From contig NZ_CP026604.1 in assembly GCF_003063625.1 (NCBI RefSeq), positions 992,001 to 1,056,000 of the forward strand: a stretch of 64,000 nucleotides of DNA. The letters are read 5' to 3'. Position 1 is the stretch's first letter; the number at the start of each line of letters is the position of its first letter. The notes below the pieces were generated by a model, which worked only from the letters and a program-made list of their open reading frames with translations, ran no database searches and was not told where the DNA came from. Shown here piece by piece: positions 25,971-34,978 of this stretch. The DNA is from Saccharobesus litoralis (GTDB taxonomy: Bacteria > Pseudomonadota > Gammaproteobacteria > Enterobacterales > Alteromonadaceae). The position numbers and the translations under genes were made by a program.

Positions 25971-27425
25971 TTACTTTAACGTACTCAAATAGCTAATTAA
26001 GGCTTGGCGATCTTGCGCTTTAAGCAAGCCAGCAAACCCCATTTTATTACCAGGAATAGCTTTATCGGGTGCGGCTAAGAATGAGTCGAGCTTTTCGCTG
26101 GTCCAAATAGCACTTTGCTGCTGTTTAAATGCATCTGAATACGCGAAGTTTAAACTGGCAACTGGACGATTAAGAATACCGTTTAAGCTTGGAGCTAAGT
26201 TATTTTGTTGATGACAGCCAGCACATAACTTAAATAACTGTTTACCGCGATCTAACCCAGCCAAGTTCTCGGTCGTTTTACTATCAATGATATAATCGCT
26301 GCGTAAAACCATCATTTGCGCTTGCTGCGCCTCTGACATAACAGCACGAACCTTACGATAACTTAGCGCTTCAATAATAGCGCAGCGGATCTCAACTACA
26401 CCAAGCTTATAGGCAAGTTGCTTATACTCTTCTAAATCAAAGGTTTGCTGATTGCCGAATCTAACCCGATCCATATACAACATAAGCTCACGACGTAGCC
26501 GTTTAAATTGCTTAATCTCAAGCAGCAAGGCATTAGTCGCTTTGTTTAAATAAGTAAGTTGTTCACGACTTAATAACTTATCAAACTGTTTGGATATTTT
26601 GCCACGCTTGGCACCACGACCGCTTTTATGGCGAATAGAAACAAAACCAAAAAATTGCGCGGGTTGCCCTAACGGGATCACTTCTCTATCTTGCAATGTG
26701 CCAGTTAGGTAACTAAAGCACTTAGCAAAAATATCCTCATAGCGCGCAGCCAAATCCTTACTATTGTCTGGTATGTTCTGCTCTAGCTCGCTAGAAAAGT
26801 CCAGCCTAGCTTTGTTATCGCGACTGGCCAGCGCTGGATCTTTACGCAATTGTTTAAGCTTTTGCCATTGTGCCGCCGTTAAGTGCTGTTCAATACTGGC
26901 ACAGGCTTGTGCCTCAATTAAGCCAGCATGGGCATTAAGCCAACCAAACTCTGCGCTTAACGTTAACAACTCAGTTTCATTAATCGCCTCGCCGGTATAC
27001 AGGTGATACTCAAGTTGTCGTAAAATTTGCTTGCGCACCGTCCACCAATCTTGCATAACCTGTGTTTCTTGCTTGGCCGCTTTTAGCACAGCCGCTCGTT
27101 GCTGCTCGCTTGCCAAATGATGAAATACTCGACCTAAATCACCGCGCCTTGCTGCTCGGTCTGACTGGTAACGCAATGCCACAAAACCAAAAAACTGCGC
27201 CGATTTACCAACCGATAACTTTTCATTATCAGCAGGTGAACCACTAAGCCAAGAGAACGCTTTAGACGCCACCGCCATACGAATATTTTTCTGATTATGG
27301 CGGCCACTGTATTCATCCGCATATTTTTCTACGTTTTTTGTTTTAGCGGGCTTTTCCGCAAGCGCGGTTCCGCTAACTAAAACAAGACTCAACAACGCAA
27401 TGACTAGAGAACTCGGTTTGAACAT
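25971..27425 (-). CDS. Exported c-type cytochrome with a duplicated unknown domain
   Basis: 484 residues with a signal peptide (to about A-L-A-E). Two similar ~150-residue helical units (about 55-205 and 233-385) each begin near F-S-W/Y-L and contain A-Q-F-F-G-F-V-x-x-R followed by an R/K-rich R-G segment, then long helices. The C-terminal ~90 residues are a class I cytochrome c: C401-A-G-C-H405, L-A-P-S-L-N-G, and the distal Met462 in N-K-M-G-F-A-G. I do not recognise the duplicated unit. A periplasmic electron-transfer or metal-responsive role is likely from the heme. It is divergent from the ECF sigma gene and upstream of the Cys-rich and TonB receptor genes. Confidence 0.8.
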   Translation of the reverse strand: MFKPSSLVIALLSLVLVSGTALAEKPAKTKNVEKYADEYSGRHNQKNIRMAVASKAFSWLSGSPADNEKLSVGKSAQFFGFVALRYQSDRAARRGDLGRVFHHLASEQQRAAVLKAAKQETQVMQDWWTVRKQILRQLEYHLYTGEAINETELLTLSAEFGWLNAHAGLIEAQACASIEQHLTAAQWQKLKQLRKDPALASRDNKARLDFSSELEQNIPDNSKDLAARYEDIFAKCFSYLTGTLQDREVIPLGQPAQFFGFVSIRHKSGRGAKRGKISKQFDKLLSREQLTYLNKATNALLLEIKQFKRLRRELMLYMDRVRFGNQQTFDLEEYKQLAYKLGVVEIRCAIIEALSYRKVRAVMSEAQQAQMMVLRSDYIIDSKTTENLAGLDRGKQLFKLCAGCHQQNNLAPSLNGILNRPVASLNFAYSDAFKQQQSAIWTSEKLDSFLAAPDKAIPGNKMGFAGLLKAQDRQALISYLSTLK

Positions 27426-28049
27426 ACAATACCTTTACAACTAAAAATCTAAACTCGATATTAGGTATTGTTTGAAGATGGTAAAAACGGGACAAAAAAT
27501 TGTAGTCAGAGCGTTAGAGAACGACAAAACCGAGGGCAAAGGTAAAATCATGTTGGCAAAAACGGCTTTTTCACCCTGAGCGCGAAGCAGTCGAAGGGTT
27601 CAAGTTACCTAAGATACTCACGATCTTTCGACTTCGCTCAAGGTGAAGTGGGTAGAGCTCTTTATCACTATCCTAGAACATATTAGTTAACGCTAGGTTT
27701 AAAAGGTACACCTTCACCCTGAGCGCGAAGCAGTCGAAGGGTTCATTTTACCTAAGATACTCACGACCTTTCGGCTTCGCTCAAGGTGAAGTAGGTAGAG
27801 AGCTGCATCGCTATCGTAGAACATATTAGTTAACGCTAGCTTTAAAAGGTATACCTTCACCCAGAGTACGATGTAGTCGAAGGGTTCAGGTTACCAAAGA
27901 TACGCACGACCTTTCGATTTCGCTCAAAGTGAACTAGCTTGTGTGCCAAATCTGGTATCCAGTAACTTTTCAAAAATATAAAAAATAAATGTCCCCTTTT
28001 GCTAACTAGCGAACAATAATTAAAAACAACATCAACAATACGAGTAAAA
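27426..28049. other. Intergenic region between the cytochrome and sigma-factor genes
   Basis: This divergent spacer is mostly filled by the 143-bp tandem repeats described separately. About 145 bases next to the cytochrome start and ~100 bases before the sigma start remain for the two promoters. I could not assign promoter boxes with confidence. Confidence 0.5.
27571..27945. repeat. Tandem 143-bp repeats, about 2.6 copies
   Basis: Units start at 27571, 27714 and 27857 (period 143). Each starts with TTCACCCTGAGCGCGAAGC-like sequence and contains near its middle CGACTTCGCTCAAGGTGAA, an imperfect inverted copy of the start, so each unit is a palindromic element plus ~60 bases of spacer. The third copy is cut off after the second arm. 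The element is related to the F2 repeats at 6801, 51101 and 60770. Confidence 0.85.
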
Positions 28050-28583
28050 ATGCAAGCCAAACAGGTTTTCGAAATACTAATGCGAGAGAACAGTCAGATG
28101 CTGTTAACTTATTTGCGCGCCACTGCCAAAGCGCCGCATTTGGTAGATGAGATATTTCAGGAAACCATGGTCACTGCTTGGCACAAACTCGATGAGTTCG
28201 ATTCGTCGCGGCCGTTTGCGCCTTGGCTGCGAGGTATCGCCAAAAATCATTTGCTGTGCCATTACCGTAAATCAAAACGGGAAATGCTGTTGTGTAATGA
28301 TGAAGTATTGGATTTTCTTGAACAACATATCCATGCCCTAGAACAAACACCCGGCGATAGTTGGGATGATAAAATCGCGCCACTTAAAGACTGTATAGAA
28401 CAACTACCCGACAAATATCGCCAAGCAGTGGAAGTACGCTATATACAAGAGCAAAAGCCAATGCTGGCCAAACTGCAATTGGCCATTTCAGCCGAGGCAC
28501 TAAAAAAACGCCTGCAACGCGCCAAACAAGTATTGTTTGACTGCTTAAGTAAAAAGATCGCAATGGCAGGTGAACATGACTAA
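28050..28583 (+). CDS. ECF-type sigma factor (Rhodopirellula/Verrucomicrobium-type)
   Basis: 177 residues. Region 2 is visible (L-V-D-E-I-F-Q-E-T-M-V-T-A-W-H-K-L, then P-W-L-R-G-I-A-K-N), and region 4 begins at L-P-D-K-Y-R-Q-A-V-E-V-R-Y, with the C-terminal helix K-K-R-L-Q-R-A. The region-2 sequence resembles the group described from planctomycetes and verrucomicrobia, but this rests on my recollection of that family. Its last 8 bases overlap the next gene, so the two are translationally coupled, as expected for a sigma/anti-sigma pair. Target promoters are unknown; the divergent cytochrome operon is the first candidate. Confidence 0.85.
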   Translation: MQAKQVFEILMRENSQMLLTYLRATAKAPHLVDEIFQETMVTAWHKLDEFDSSRPFAPWLRGIAKNHLLCHYRKSKREMLLCNDEVLDFLEQHIHALEQTPGDSWDDKIAPLKDCIEQLPDKYRQAVEVRYIQEQKPMLAKLQLAISAEALKKRLQRAKQVLFDCLSKKIAMAGEHD

Positions 28584-29604
28584 GCCAAAGCAAAACCAAG
28601 CCACAAAAGAACAATATCAGGAGCACGCCAAACAGCAATTGTTGGACGCCTTGCTACACCATACCTATCAAGATAAACAGCAAGCAAAGCAACAGAATGA
28701 AGACAGAATAGCCAAAGTGATGGCGGCAATTGATAGTCAAGCAACCGAACAACTAGATTCAACTAACGACACTCGTGAGCGCCCGCACAGCAATGTTTTT
28801 ACTTTGCCATTTGGTAAAAATAGTTGGATGGGTTTAGCGGCTTCCGTTTGCCTATTTGTCGTAACCTTGTCGTTTTGGCTATTGCCCGCAAACACCGCCA
28901 TAGCTGAAGTAAAAAACCTAATAGAGTATTTAGAACACTTAAGTGACAGGTTATATCAAGTTCATGTTGAGGCTATCGAAAATAAGCAGAATTTAAGCCC
29001 TGAACAGCTTGCGCTTAAGCAAAAAAAACAGCAGTTAAAACAAGATCGGCAAAGCGACAAGCCCAGTAAAACGCTCATAAAACCAGCAGCTCAATGGCTC
29101 GATGGTGCCCAGCTGTATATGCGTGGCAGCGACCAATACTTACTAGTGGCGCAAACCGAAAAAGGCCAATTGCTACGAGGTCGCAATCAGGATACTAGCT
29201 GGAAGTTAGATCATAAAAACCAAATTAAACACTACTCAGACTTTAGCAAAATCAAGCTGCCATTTGCTGGTGATGCCGTCAATATGGCCTTTATGGATCT
29301 GCCTTTATTATTGGTCACTCTAACAGAAAAATATCAACTTACTTATCAAGCTGACGCCCACACTAATATTCAAACTTCAGAACTAGCCAATAGTAAGCTA
29401 TCACTAATTATTGCCGATAAAAAAGACCAGCAAAAAGGCGTTAAACAAGTACTCATTTACTATCAAGCCGACAGCTATCAAATCGAGAAAATCGTGTTTA
29501 ACCGCGTGCATATGCAAGGCAGTGATCAGCGTTATCAAGTGAGTTTACAAAGGGTAGAAACCGAGGCGTTAGCGGAAGAGTTTTTTAGCCCTGAATATCA
29601 TTGA
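28576..29604 (+). CDS. Membrane protein partner of the ECF sigma factor, probable anti-sigma factor
   Basis: About 342 residues from the ATG at 28576, which overlaps the sigma gene's stop (ATGACTAA). A charged, Gln-rich cytoplasmic part (~85 residues) precedes one membrane segment near 92-112 (W-M-G-L-A-A-S-V-C-L-F-V-V-T-L). The periplasmic part begins with a coiled-coil-like helix and continues as a beta-rich domain with the look of LolA/RseB-type sensors. No zinc-binding anti-sigma motif is present. Position and topology support an anti-sigma role; the sequence alone does not prove it. Confidence 0.7.
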   Translation: MTKPKQNQATKEQYQEHAKQQLLDALLHHTYQDKQQAKQQNEDRIAKVMAAIDSQATEQLDSTNDTRERPHSNVFTLPFGKNSWMGLAASVCLFVVTLSFWLLPANTAIAEVKNLIEYLEHLSDRLYQVHVEAIENKQNLSPEQLALKQKKQQLKQDRQSDKPSKTLIKPAAQWLDGAQLYMRGSDQYLLVAQTEKGQLLRGRNQDTSWKLDHKNQIKHYSDFSKIKLPFAGDAVNMAFMDLPLLLVTLTEKYQLTYQADAHTNIQTSELANSKLSLIIADKKDQQKGVKQVLIYYQADSYQIEKIVFNRVHMQGSDQRYQVSLQRVETEALAEEFFSPEYH

Positions 29605-29612
29605 GAACAAAT

Positions 29613-29741
29613 GTAGGATAGCCGGAATCGTACGACTCCCACCATATTAACACTCTCCTCCAAATCAAATTAGCTTAACTTACCCAAGCAACAAACTTGA
29701 TACTTTGCATGGTGCGACTCGTTGCACTCGGGGCACCCTAC
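29613..29741. repeat. 129-bp palindromic element with 33-bp imperfect inverted ends
   Basis: The left end (29613-29645, starting GTAGGATAGCCGG) and right end (29709-29741, ending GGCACCCTAC) are imperfect inverted copies. A single arm also occurs at 249-281. It sits between the anti-sigma gene and a convergent binding-protein gene. Confidence 0.6.
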
Positions 29742-29790
29742 CAAGAGTTTGAAATAAGATAATAATTGAACGGTGAAAAACTAACCGAAA

Positions 29791-30507
29791 TTAGTTATGA
29801 ACAACTTGCAGCTCTTGTTGTTGCTCCACCTTCGCTAAATTGCGAGTCAGATCATCTAACAAAGCACTGTGTTTTTTATGAATGTAGGAATATACAGGCA
29901 GTTTAATTAATTTTTTCACTTCTCGAATTTGGTCAAATTTAACCCAATCTTGAATTAGCTGATTTCCTTCGCGACTGGTTGTGATCACAATATCCACCCG
30001 CTTCTTCGCTAGCAGCTCGAACGCTTGCAGATCACTATTCAATTTAACTAGATTGTCAGGTTGCACTAGAGGTGCAAAAACGTCATCAAAATATTTGCGA
30101 CCATTGGTAAAGCAAACAGTGTATTGACTGATATCCGATAAATTATCTATCTCGATATCTGGATTATTTGTGAATATAGCAATCCATACTGAAAACATAA
30201 CATGGTCTATTCTAACCAGGTTACTGTACCTATGCCCTGTAATCTCGTGCAGATTGCTAACACGACTCAAATCGCCATCAATAACCCCTTTGTGGGCTAA
30301 CTGTAATGAACGATTGCTCGGCACACTAATCGCATTAAATTGCACACCGCTCATTGCAAAGGCTTTTTCAAGCTTGGCGATAATTGTTGCAGGCTGGTAA
30401 CTGTTTAGTGGTAAATCGGCACCAAAGGTCAGTTTGAGATCCTGAGCAGGGCAAGCAAAGCTCAAAATCATACTAACAATAAATAAAGATAGTTTAGGAT
30501 TTAGCAT
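29791..30507 (-). CDS. Orphan periplasmic solute-binding protein (SBP_bac_3-like)
   Basis: 238 residues with a signal peptide (to about C-P-A-Q-D) and the two-lobe pattern of family-3 binding proteins: L-K-L-T-F-G-A-D-L-P near the start, V-P-S-N-R-S-L-Q-L-A, D-G-D-L-S-R, and a crossover near V-D-I-V-I-T-T. It ends without the second set of lobe-I helices at full length. No permease or ATPase gene is nearby, so it may feed a sensor or be a stand-alone ligand binder. It lies downstream of the GH88 gene on the same strand after a 67-base gap and may be co-transcribed with it. Confidence 0.75.
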   Translation of the reverse strand: MLNPKLSLFIVSMILSFACPAQDLKLTFGADLPLNSYQPATIIAKLEKAFAMSGVQFNAISVPSNRSLQLAHKGVIDGDLSRVSNLHEITGHRYSNLVRIDHVMFSVWIAIFTNNPDIEIDNLSDISQYTVCFTNGRKYFDDVFAPLVQPDNLVKLNSDLQAFELLAKKRVDIVITTSREGNQLIQDWVKFDQIREVKKLIKLPVYSYIHKKHSALLDDLTRNLAKVEQQQELQVVHN

Positions 30508-30574
30508 GGTTCACCATGATAATACTACTCCCATATCTATAGTGGCACTAAAGTGCCACTATCACGACATACGT

Positions 30575-31828
30575 TTATTTAGCTAAGGTTTTACAGCGCG
30601 TTAACGCCTCCAAGTAGTAGTAATCACCATAGTTAAGTGCGGAGTTTAACTCGTCAACGGCTGGATAATTACCGGTCGCTTGCTTAAGTAAAAAGTGGCC
30701 ATTTTCACCACGGCCAGCTAAATAAGCGGGTGACGATAAACTACGTAACATCTTCATTGCTGCTTGATGATAACGCTGAGATTCAGCACCTTCTACGTAA
30801 GTCGCTAATTCTAATAATGCACTCGCAGCGAGTGAAGCCGCTGACGAATCTCGGTAGTTAACTATGTTTGGATCATCTGGCGCGTCATAATCAAAATATG
30901 GCACGAGATCGTCTGGCATATTTTTATGAGTTAAGATGTAATTGGCAATATTGCGCGCATGGTTAAGAAACTTCTCGTCTTTGGTGAAACGATAAACCAT
31001 GGTGTAACCATATAAGCCCCAACCTTGGCCACGTGCCCACGATGAATCATCGGCAATACCTTGGAACGTTTGCTTAAAGTTAGGTAGACCTGTGGTGCGG
31101 TTATAATTCACCAAGTGATAAGAGCTATGATCATCTCTAAAATGATGCTCCATAGTTACGGTCGCATGGCTAACTGCGGCGTCGTAATAGGTTTGATCAC
31201 CCGTGGCAAGTGAAGCATTAAACAACAATTCTAAGTTCATCATGTTGTCGATAATGACCGGAAATTCCCACGTACCCCAACTCCATGAAAATGTTGTGCC
31301 TATTTTAGGGTTATAACGCTCCATAAAGGTTTTAGCGGCATTGATTTGCACAGGCTCATAGGCTTTTTTACCCGTTAATCTTTGGCCATTACCGAACGTG
31401 CTATTGATAATGAATCCAATATCGTGAGTTCGACGGTTAAACTGTTGTGGCTCAAGCGCTTCAGTCCATTCTGTTGCCGTATCTAACCAGCTTTGATTAC
31501 GGTTGTGCTCGTAAACGTACCAATAGCTGCCGGCAACAAAGCCAGCTGTCCAGCCCATAGGTCCTTCTAGTCTAGGCTTACCTTGGCTAAAAGAACGTGG
31601 GATCTGTAATGGATCTGTGTAAGCTTGCCTAAAATTGTCAAGCTGCTCTGTTGCCTTATCAAGCGCTGCGTGACAAAACGCACCATCCTGCTGCGGCCAA
31701 TTAATGGCTTGACTGTAAGTGACCGTATTAGGCACTAACTTTTTCTGGTTTGAGGGCGCTTCTGTACTGACACAAGCGGTTAACGACATGGCTAAACAAG
31801 CACTTAAAACACTGATATTTCTATTCAT
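30575..31828 (-). CDS. GH88-family unsaturated glucuronyl hydrolase, lipoprotein
   Basis: 417 residues with a lipobox (S-L-T-A-C19). It has the alpha/alpha-barrel pattern of GH88 enzymes, which add water across the double bond of 4,5-unsaturated uronic acids left by polysaccharide lyases. The key acids are visible: D136 in H-D-I-G-F and D194 in I-I-D-N-M-M-N-L-E, equivalent to the D88/D149 pair of Bacillus UGL. G-W-G-L-Y-G and A-R-G-Q-G-W are also typical. In ulvan degradation it would remove the unsaturated glucuronate end from lyase products. It is flanked by a sulfatase gene upstream and a binding-protein gene downstream. Confidence 0.9.
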   Translation of the reverse strand: MNRNISVLSACLAMSLTACVSTEAPSNQKKLVPNTVTYSQAINWPQQDGAFCHAALDKATEQLDNFRQAYTDPLQIPRSFSQGKPRLEGPMGWTAGFVAGSYWYVYEHNRNQSWLDTATEWTEALEPQQFNRRTHDIGFIINSTFGNGQRLTGKKAYEPVQINAAKTFMERYNPKIGTTFSWSWGTWEFPVIIDNMMNLELLFNASLATGDQTYYDAAVSHATVTMEHHFRDDHSSYHLVNYNRTTGLPNFKQTFQGIADDSSWARGQGWGLYGYTMVYRFTKDEKFLNHARNIANYILTHKNMPDDLVPYFDYDAPDDPNIVNYRDSSAASLAASALLELATYVEGAESQRYHQAAMKMLRSLSSPAYLAGRGENGHFLLKQATGNYPAVDELNSALNYGDYYYLEALTRCKTLAK

Positions 31829-31943
31829 ATTTTTGCTTAAAATTCTCTAAATAAATTAAACAGCCACCTAAAGGGTAGCTGCTGCAAAACAACACGGCGC
31901 TAGCCGTATCGAGATAACTGACAAAAACCTATAAAACGACTAA

Positions 31944-33737
31944 CTAAAAAGATCCATTTACAAGCGCCTGATGAGTAACAAATGTCAATGTGGCACTTTC
32001 TTGATAACCAATACGATGAGCGACCACTTTAAGCTTAGCTCCCGCTAGATCGGCTAGCGCCAAAGGTTGCTGATAAATCGACCAACTTGCGGGTTGATGA
32101 TGGTTACGGATCACCTGATAAGCCAAAGACGCCCCCTTAGTTGCCGAACTAAAGCTTATAAAACCATTTTGCACTTTCATTGTGGGTTTTTCGGTGATCG
32201 GTTGCTCAGCAGCCCCCGCCCAAAGTTGCTTAATTAATTCACGCTCGGCTAACAAGGGGTTGTCGCCTATTTCTAATAACCATGTATCCATTTCTTGACG
32301 CAAATCCTTCAGGCGAGTTTGATACTGTGGCGAATCAATTACATTATGGAGTTCATGTGGATCGTGTAAGGTATCAAATAACTCTTCATTTGGTTTTTGC
32401 TCACGAAACCACTGGGCTTGGTAAGGCGTTAACTTATCCTTTAAGCGCAGTAACTCTTGCATAGTGGGAATTTTCTCGCGATAGGCCACTGGCAAGTAAT
32501 AGCCCTGCTGAGGGCGATAGTAGCGAATATACTTAAATCGCTTATCTTTCACGGCACGAATGACATCGGTAAAGCCATCAAAACGATCCGCTGCCGCGTG
32601 GATATATTGCCGAGAATAATGTCGATCAACAAAGCTTTTACCCTGCATATGTTCGGGTACTTTGGCTCCTGCTAACGCTAACGTCGTTGGCGGAAAATCA
32701 ACAAAACTCACTAACTTGTCATCGGTTGAACCTGCATATTTCGCCTGCGGATAACGTACAACAAGTGGCACTTTTAAACCACTATCATAGATCAAACGCT
32801 TTTGACGAGGTAATGGGCCACCATGGTCGGCATAAAAAAAGATGATTGTTTTATCGAGCAAATCGTCGTCGATAAGCTGTTGTAATATAGCGCCGATCTG
32901 GCGATCCGTTTCGACTAAATTATTGTACATTTTCCACAGATCACGCCTGACTAATGGAGTGTCTGGCAAATAAGGCGGTATATCAAACTCAAGGTCTTTA
33001 GCAATATGGATAGGCGTTGTACTTTCTGTTGACTTAACTGAGTGGTGCTGAGGTAACTTTGCGATCCGCGCGACATCATCTGCAAAGTAATGACGCTTTT
33101 CTATTTCTCGTACACCATAAGGCTCAAACAACCCTGACTCATGAGTTGTCGTAAAATTAAATACCGAAAAAAACGGTTGTTCACTTGGTCGGTTGCGCCA
33201 ATGCGCATAAACCCCATTCTCATGCCATGCGGTTTTAGGCGCGTTAAATTGATAATCGGTTTTATAATTGTTGGTGGTGTAATAGCCGTGTAAACGCAGG
33301 TATTCACTTAACATTTTGGCATTGGCTGGAGGTACAGCTTCGTATTTAGGCAAGCCGGTTTCAGCGGTATTTGATGAGGTACGCATATGATTGGCACCAA
33401 ATGATGAGGGATACATGCCCATTGCCAATGCCGCTCGGCTAGGCGCGCACACACCTGATGGTGAATACACGTTAGTGAACTTTACCCCTTCTTTCACTAG
33501 CCGACTAATATTAGGTGTTTGAACGGTATTATCACCATAATCTGGCAATATCGGGCTCATATCTTCAACCACAAGCCACAAAATATTGGGTTTATCTGTT
33601 TCTTGAACAGCCGTTTGCGCAACAACATTGGCACTTAAACAAGCGGCTAACGCTAAACAAATCGTGATCAAACAAAAGCCACGAGTTAAAAATTGTTGAG
33701 TCGCCGCAATAATGGCCTTTCTTAAATCATCTAGCAT
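31944..33737 (-). CDS. Formylglycine-dependent sulfatase (family S1)
   Basis: 597 residues with a hydrophobic export signal (about residues 18-41). Metal-binding region V-V-E-D-M-S near 56-61 and the catalytic C97-A-P-S-R motif, whose Cys is converted to formylglycine, are present, followed by metal-site Y-A-D-H-G-G-P. The D-N-type and His residues fit the S1 heparan-sulfatase-like branch. The C-terminal ~80 residues form an added beta-domain (V-A-H-R-I-G-Y, T-F-V-T-H-Q). Removal of sulfate from rhamnose-3-sulfate of ulvan is the likely role from context, not from the sequence. The start has no strong ribosome site, and an internal start around residue 15 cannot be excluded. Confidence 0.88.
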   Translation of the reverse strand: MLDDLRKAIIAATQQFLTRGFCLITICLALAACLSANVVAQTAVQETDKPNILWLVVEDMSPILPDYGDNTVQTPNISRLVKEGVKFTNVYSPSGVCAPSRAALAMGMYPSSFGANHMRTSSNTAETGLPKYEAVPPANAKMLSEYLRLHGYYTTNNYKTDYQFNAPKTAWHENGVYAHWRNRPSEQPFFSVFNFTTTHESGLFEPYGVREIEKRHYFADDVARIAKLPQHHSVKSTESTTPIHIAKDLEFDIPPYLPDTPLVRRDLWKMYNNLVETDRQIGAILQQLIDDDLLDKTIIFFYADHGGPLPRQKRLIYDSGLKVPLVVRYPQAKYAGSTDDKLVSFVDFPPTTLALAGAKVPEHMQGKSFVDRHYSRQYIHAAADRFDGFTDVIRAVKDKRFKYIRYYRPQQGYYLPVAYREKIPTMQELLRLKDKLTPYQAQWFREQKPNEELFDTLHDPHELHNVIDSPQYQTRLKDLRQEMDTWLLEIGDNPLLAERELIKQLWAGAAEQPITEKPTMKVQNGFISFSSATKGASLAYQVIRNHHQPASWSIYQQPLALADLAGAKLKVVAHRIGYQESATLTFVTHQALVNGSF

Positions 33738-34015
33738 TAAATTAATTCAATGTGTATTTAACTAAATTGATACTTATTTGTTACACCAATAGCATACATG
33801 ATTATTTATGAATTAAAATGATTCACTATGATAATTTAGTTATCAAAAATTATTTTTCATTCCAAATGAACAATCGAAATACGAGTAACGTTTTTTTTAG
33901 ACTTTTGTTCAGGAAAAGAATATTAGGTAAATACAAAAACAGCCATATTCAGAATAAAGTGGAATAGATAGCAAGAGGCAGATAGCAAAATGGGTAAGGA
34001 AAAGCTAAAACAAAA
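33738..34015. other. A/T-rich promoter region of the sulfatase gene
   Basis: About 280 bases with no reading frame of note. It must carry the promoter of the minus-strand sulfatase-GH88 transcript. I see no clear operator. The region right of 34011 belongs to a terminator. Confidence 0.4.
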
Positions 34016-34050
34016 AAGCCCCGCACTAGTCACGTGCAGGGCTTAAAAAA
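34016..34050 (-). terminator. Rho-independent terminator of the RpiB-family gene
   Basis: Stem AAGCCCCGCAC / GTGCAGGGCTT (one mismatch, loop TAGTCAC) at 34016-34044, followed on the minus strand by TTTTTTG. It ends the isomerase gene; the A-run on the other side would also let it act on the plus strand. Confidence 0.8.
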
Positions 34051-34099
34051 CAAATTAAATCACTTAGCGTAAGCTGTGTGATGGTTAATCCTAATATAA

Positions 34100-34735
34100 T
34101 TAGAGTAGAGACTTAACGTAAGCTTCAAGCTCTTTATCTTGACCATTTTCAAATAAGCAAGCTTGGAAACGTTCGCCAGATACAGCGGTTTTAACCAATT
34201 CTTGATCAAGGTTTTTCAATGAATCGATATAGCTAGTGCCTAATAAAGCCGTTTTAACTTCAGATAAAATAGAAGCATTACGTACTTGAGGCTCACGTCG
34301 TTCAACGGGATAACCCGCGCCGCGCTCACCAGTTAATGCTTTTTCAAAGATATAACGCGCGTTTAATTCAGCGCCCCAACCAAAACCTTTCGCAAAAGGT
34401 AAAGCTAATGCGTTGCCGTTATTAACTTGGTTAAACAAAAATGCATCGGAAGGATCAATACAATAGCCGCAGTAAACGCCAGCGTGAGCATTTAACGACA
34501 TCATAGCGCCTTGGCCTGTACCACAACCTGATACAACAAAATCAACGGCTTTAGCGTTAATTAAAATACCAGCCATTATGCCCAAGTGAATATAAGTTAA
34601 ATGATGGTCGTTCTCACCGTCCATACCCACATTAAAAATATCGTGGCCTAATGGACCAGCAACGCCTTCTAGCTCTTTTAAGATAATAGGGTTTTTAGCC
34701 GCTTGGCTATTTTCCATCATCAATGCAACTTTCAT
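34100..34735 (-). CDS. RpiB/LacA/LacB-family isomerase, DhuI-like
   Basis: 211 residues with the RpiB fold signature: I-N-A-K-A-V-D-F-V-V-S-G-C-G-T-G-Q-G near residue 65 and the N-terminal A-L-M-M-E-N-S. It is longer than RpiB (~150 residues) and matches the size of DhuI, the RpiB-family isomerase that, with DhuD, replaces KduI/KduD for 4-deoxy-L-threo-5-hexosulose uronate in streptococci. Here it lies in a ulvan cluster with a DhuD/KduD-like SDR at 39824, so isomerisation of the unsaturated-glucuronate-derived keto-uronate is the best inference. A pentose- or galactose-phosphate isomerase role is less likely but not excluded. Own terminator follows. Confidence 0.75.
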   Translation of the reverse strand: MKVALMMENSQAAKNPIILKELEGVAGPLGHDIFNVGMDGENDHHLTYIHLGIMAGILINAKAVDFVVSGCGTGQGAMMSLNAHAGVYCGYCIDPSDAFLFNQVNNGNALALPFAKGFGWGAELNARYIFEKALTGERGAGYPVERREPQVRNASILSEVKTALLGTSYIDSLKNLDQELVKTAVSGERFQACLFENGQDKELEAYVKSLL

Positions 34736-34806
34736 GATTATTCCCAGTTATTACGTGACTAAATTTGATTAATTATAACATTAAAACAGCAAGATAAAAC
34801 CATCTT

Positions 34807-34940
34807 AAAAAATGTGGATTAGTAGACTGTACATCACGGTTAAAAAATTACCTCTTTCCTGCGAAAGTATAAACCTAGTGTCTTTTGCTTAAACCTGGCG
34901 ATATTTATCCAACAATAGTCGCTAGATCCCCGCATGCGCA
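34807..34940 (+). repeat. Truncated IS50-like MITE copy
   Basis: Matches the interior of the complete copy at 34979-35258 (offset ~225 bases), from AAAAATG to CCCCGCATGCGC, but lacks both CTGTCTCTT ends. Confidence 0.7.
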
Positions 34941-34978
34941 GGCTTCATGTTCCCGACGAAACCTAAGTACCAGCATCC

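Noticed and set aside
27571-27945. CRISPR array or phage attachment repeats
   Set aside because: The whole 143-bp unit is repeated, spacers included, and no integrase or cas gene is near.
27857-28060. Minus-strand frame over the 143-bp repeats
   Set aside because: It lies on repeat DNA, with no ribosome site, and overlaps the sigma promoter.
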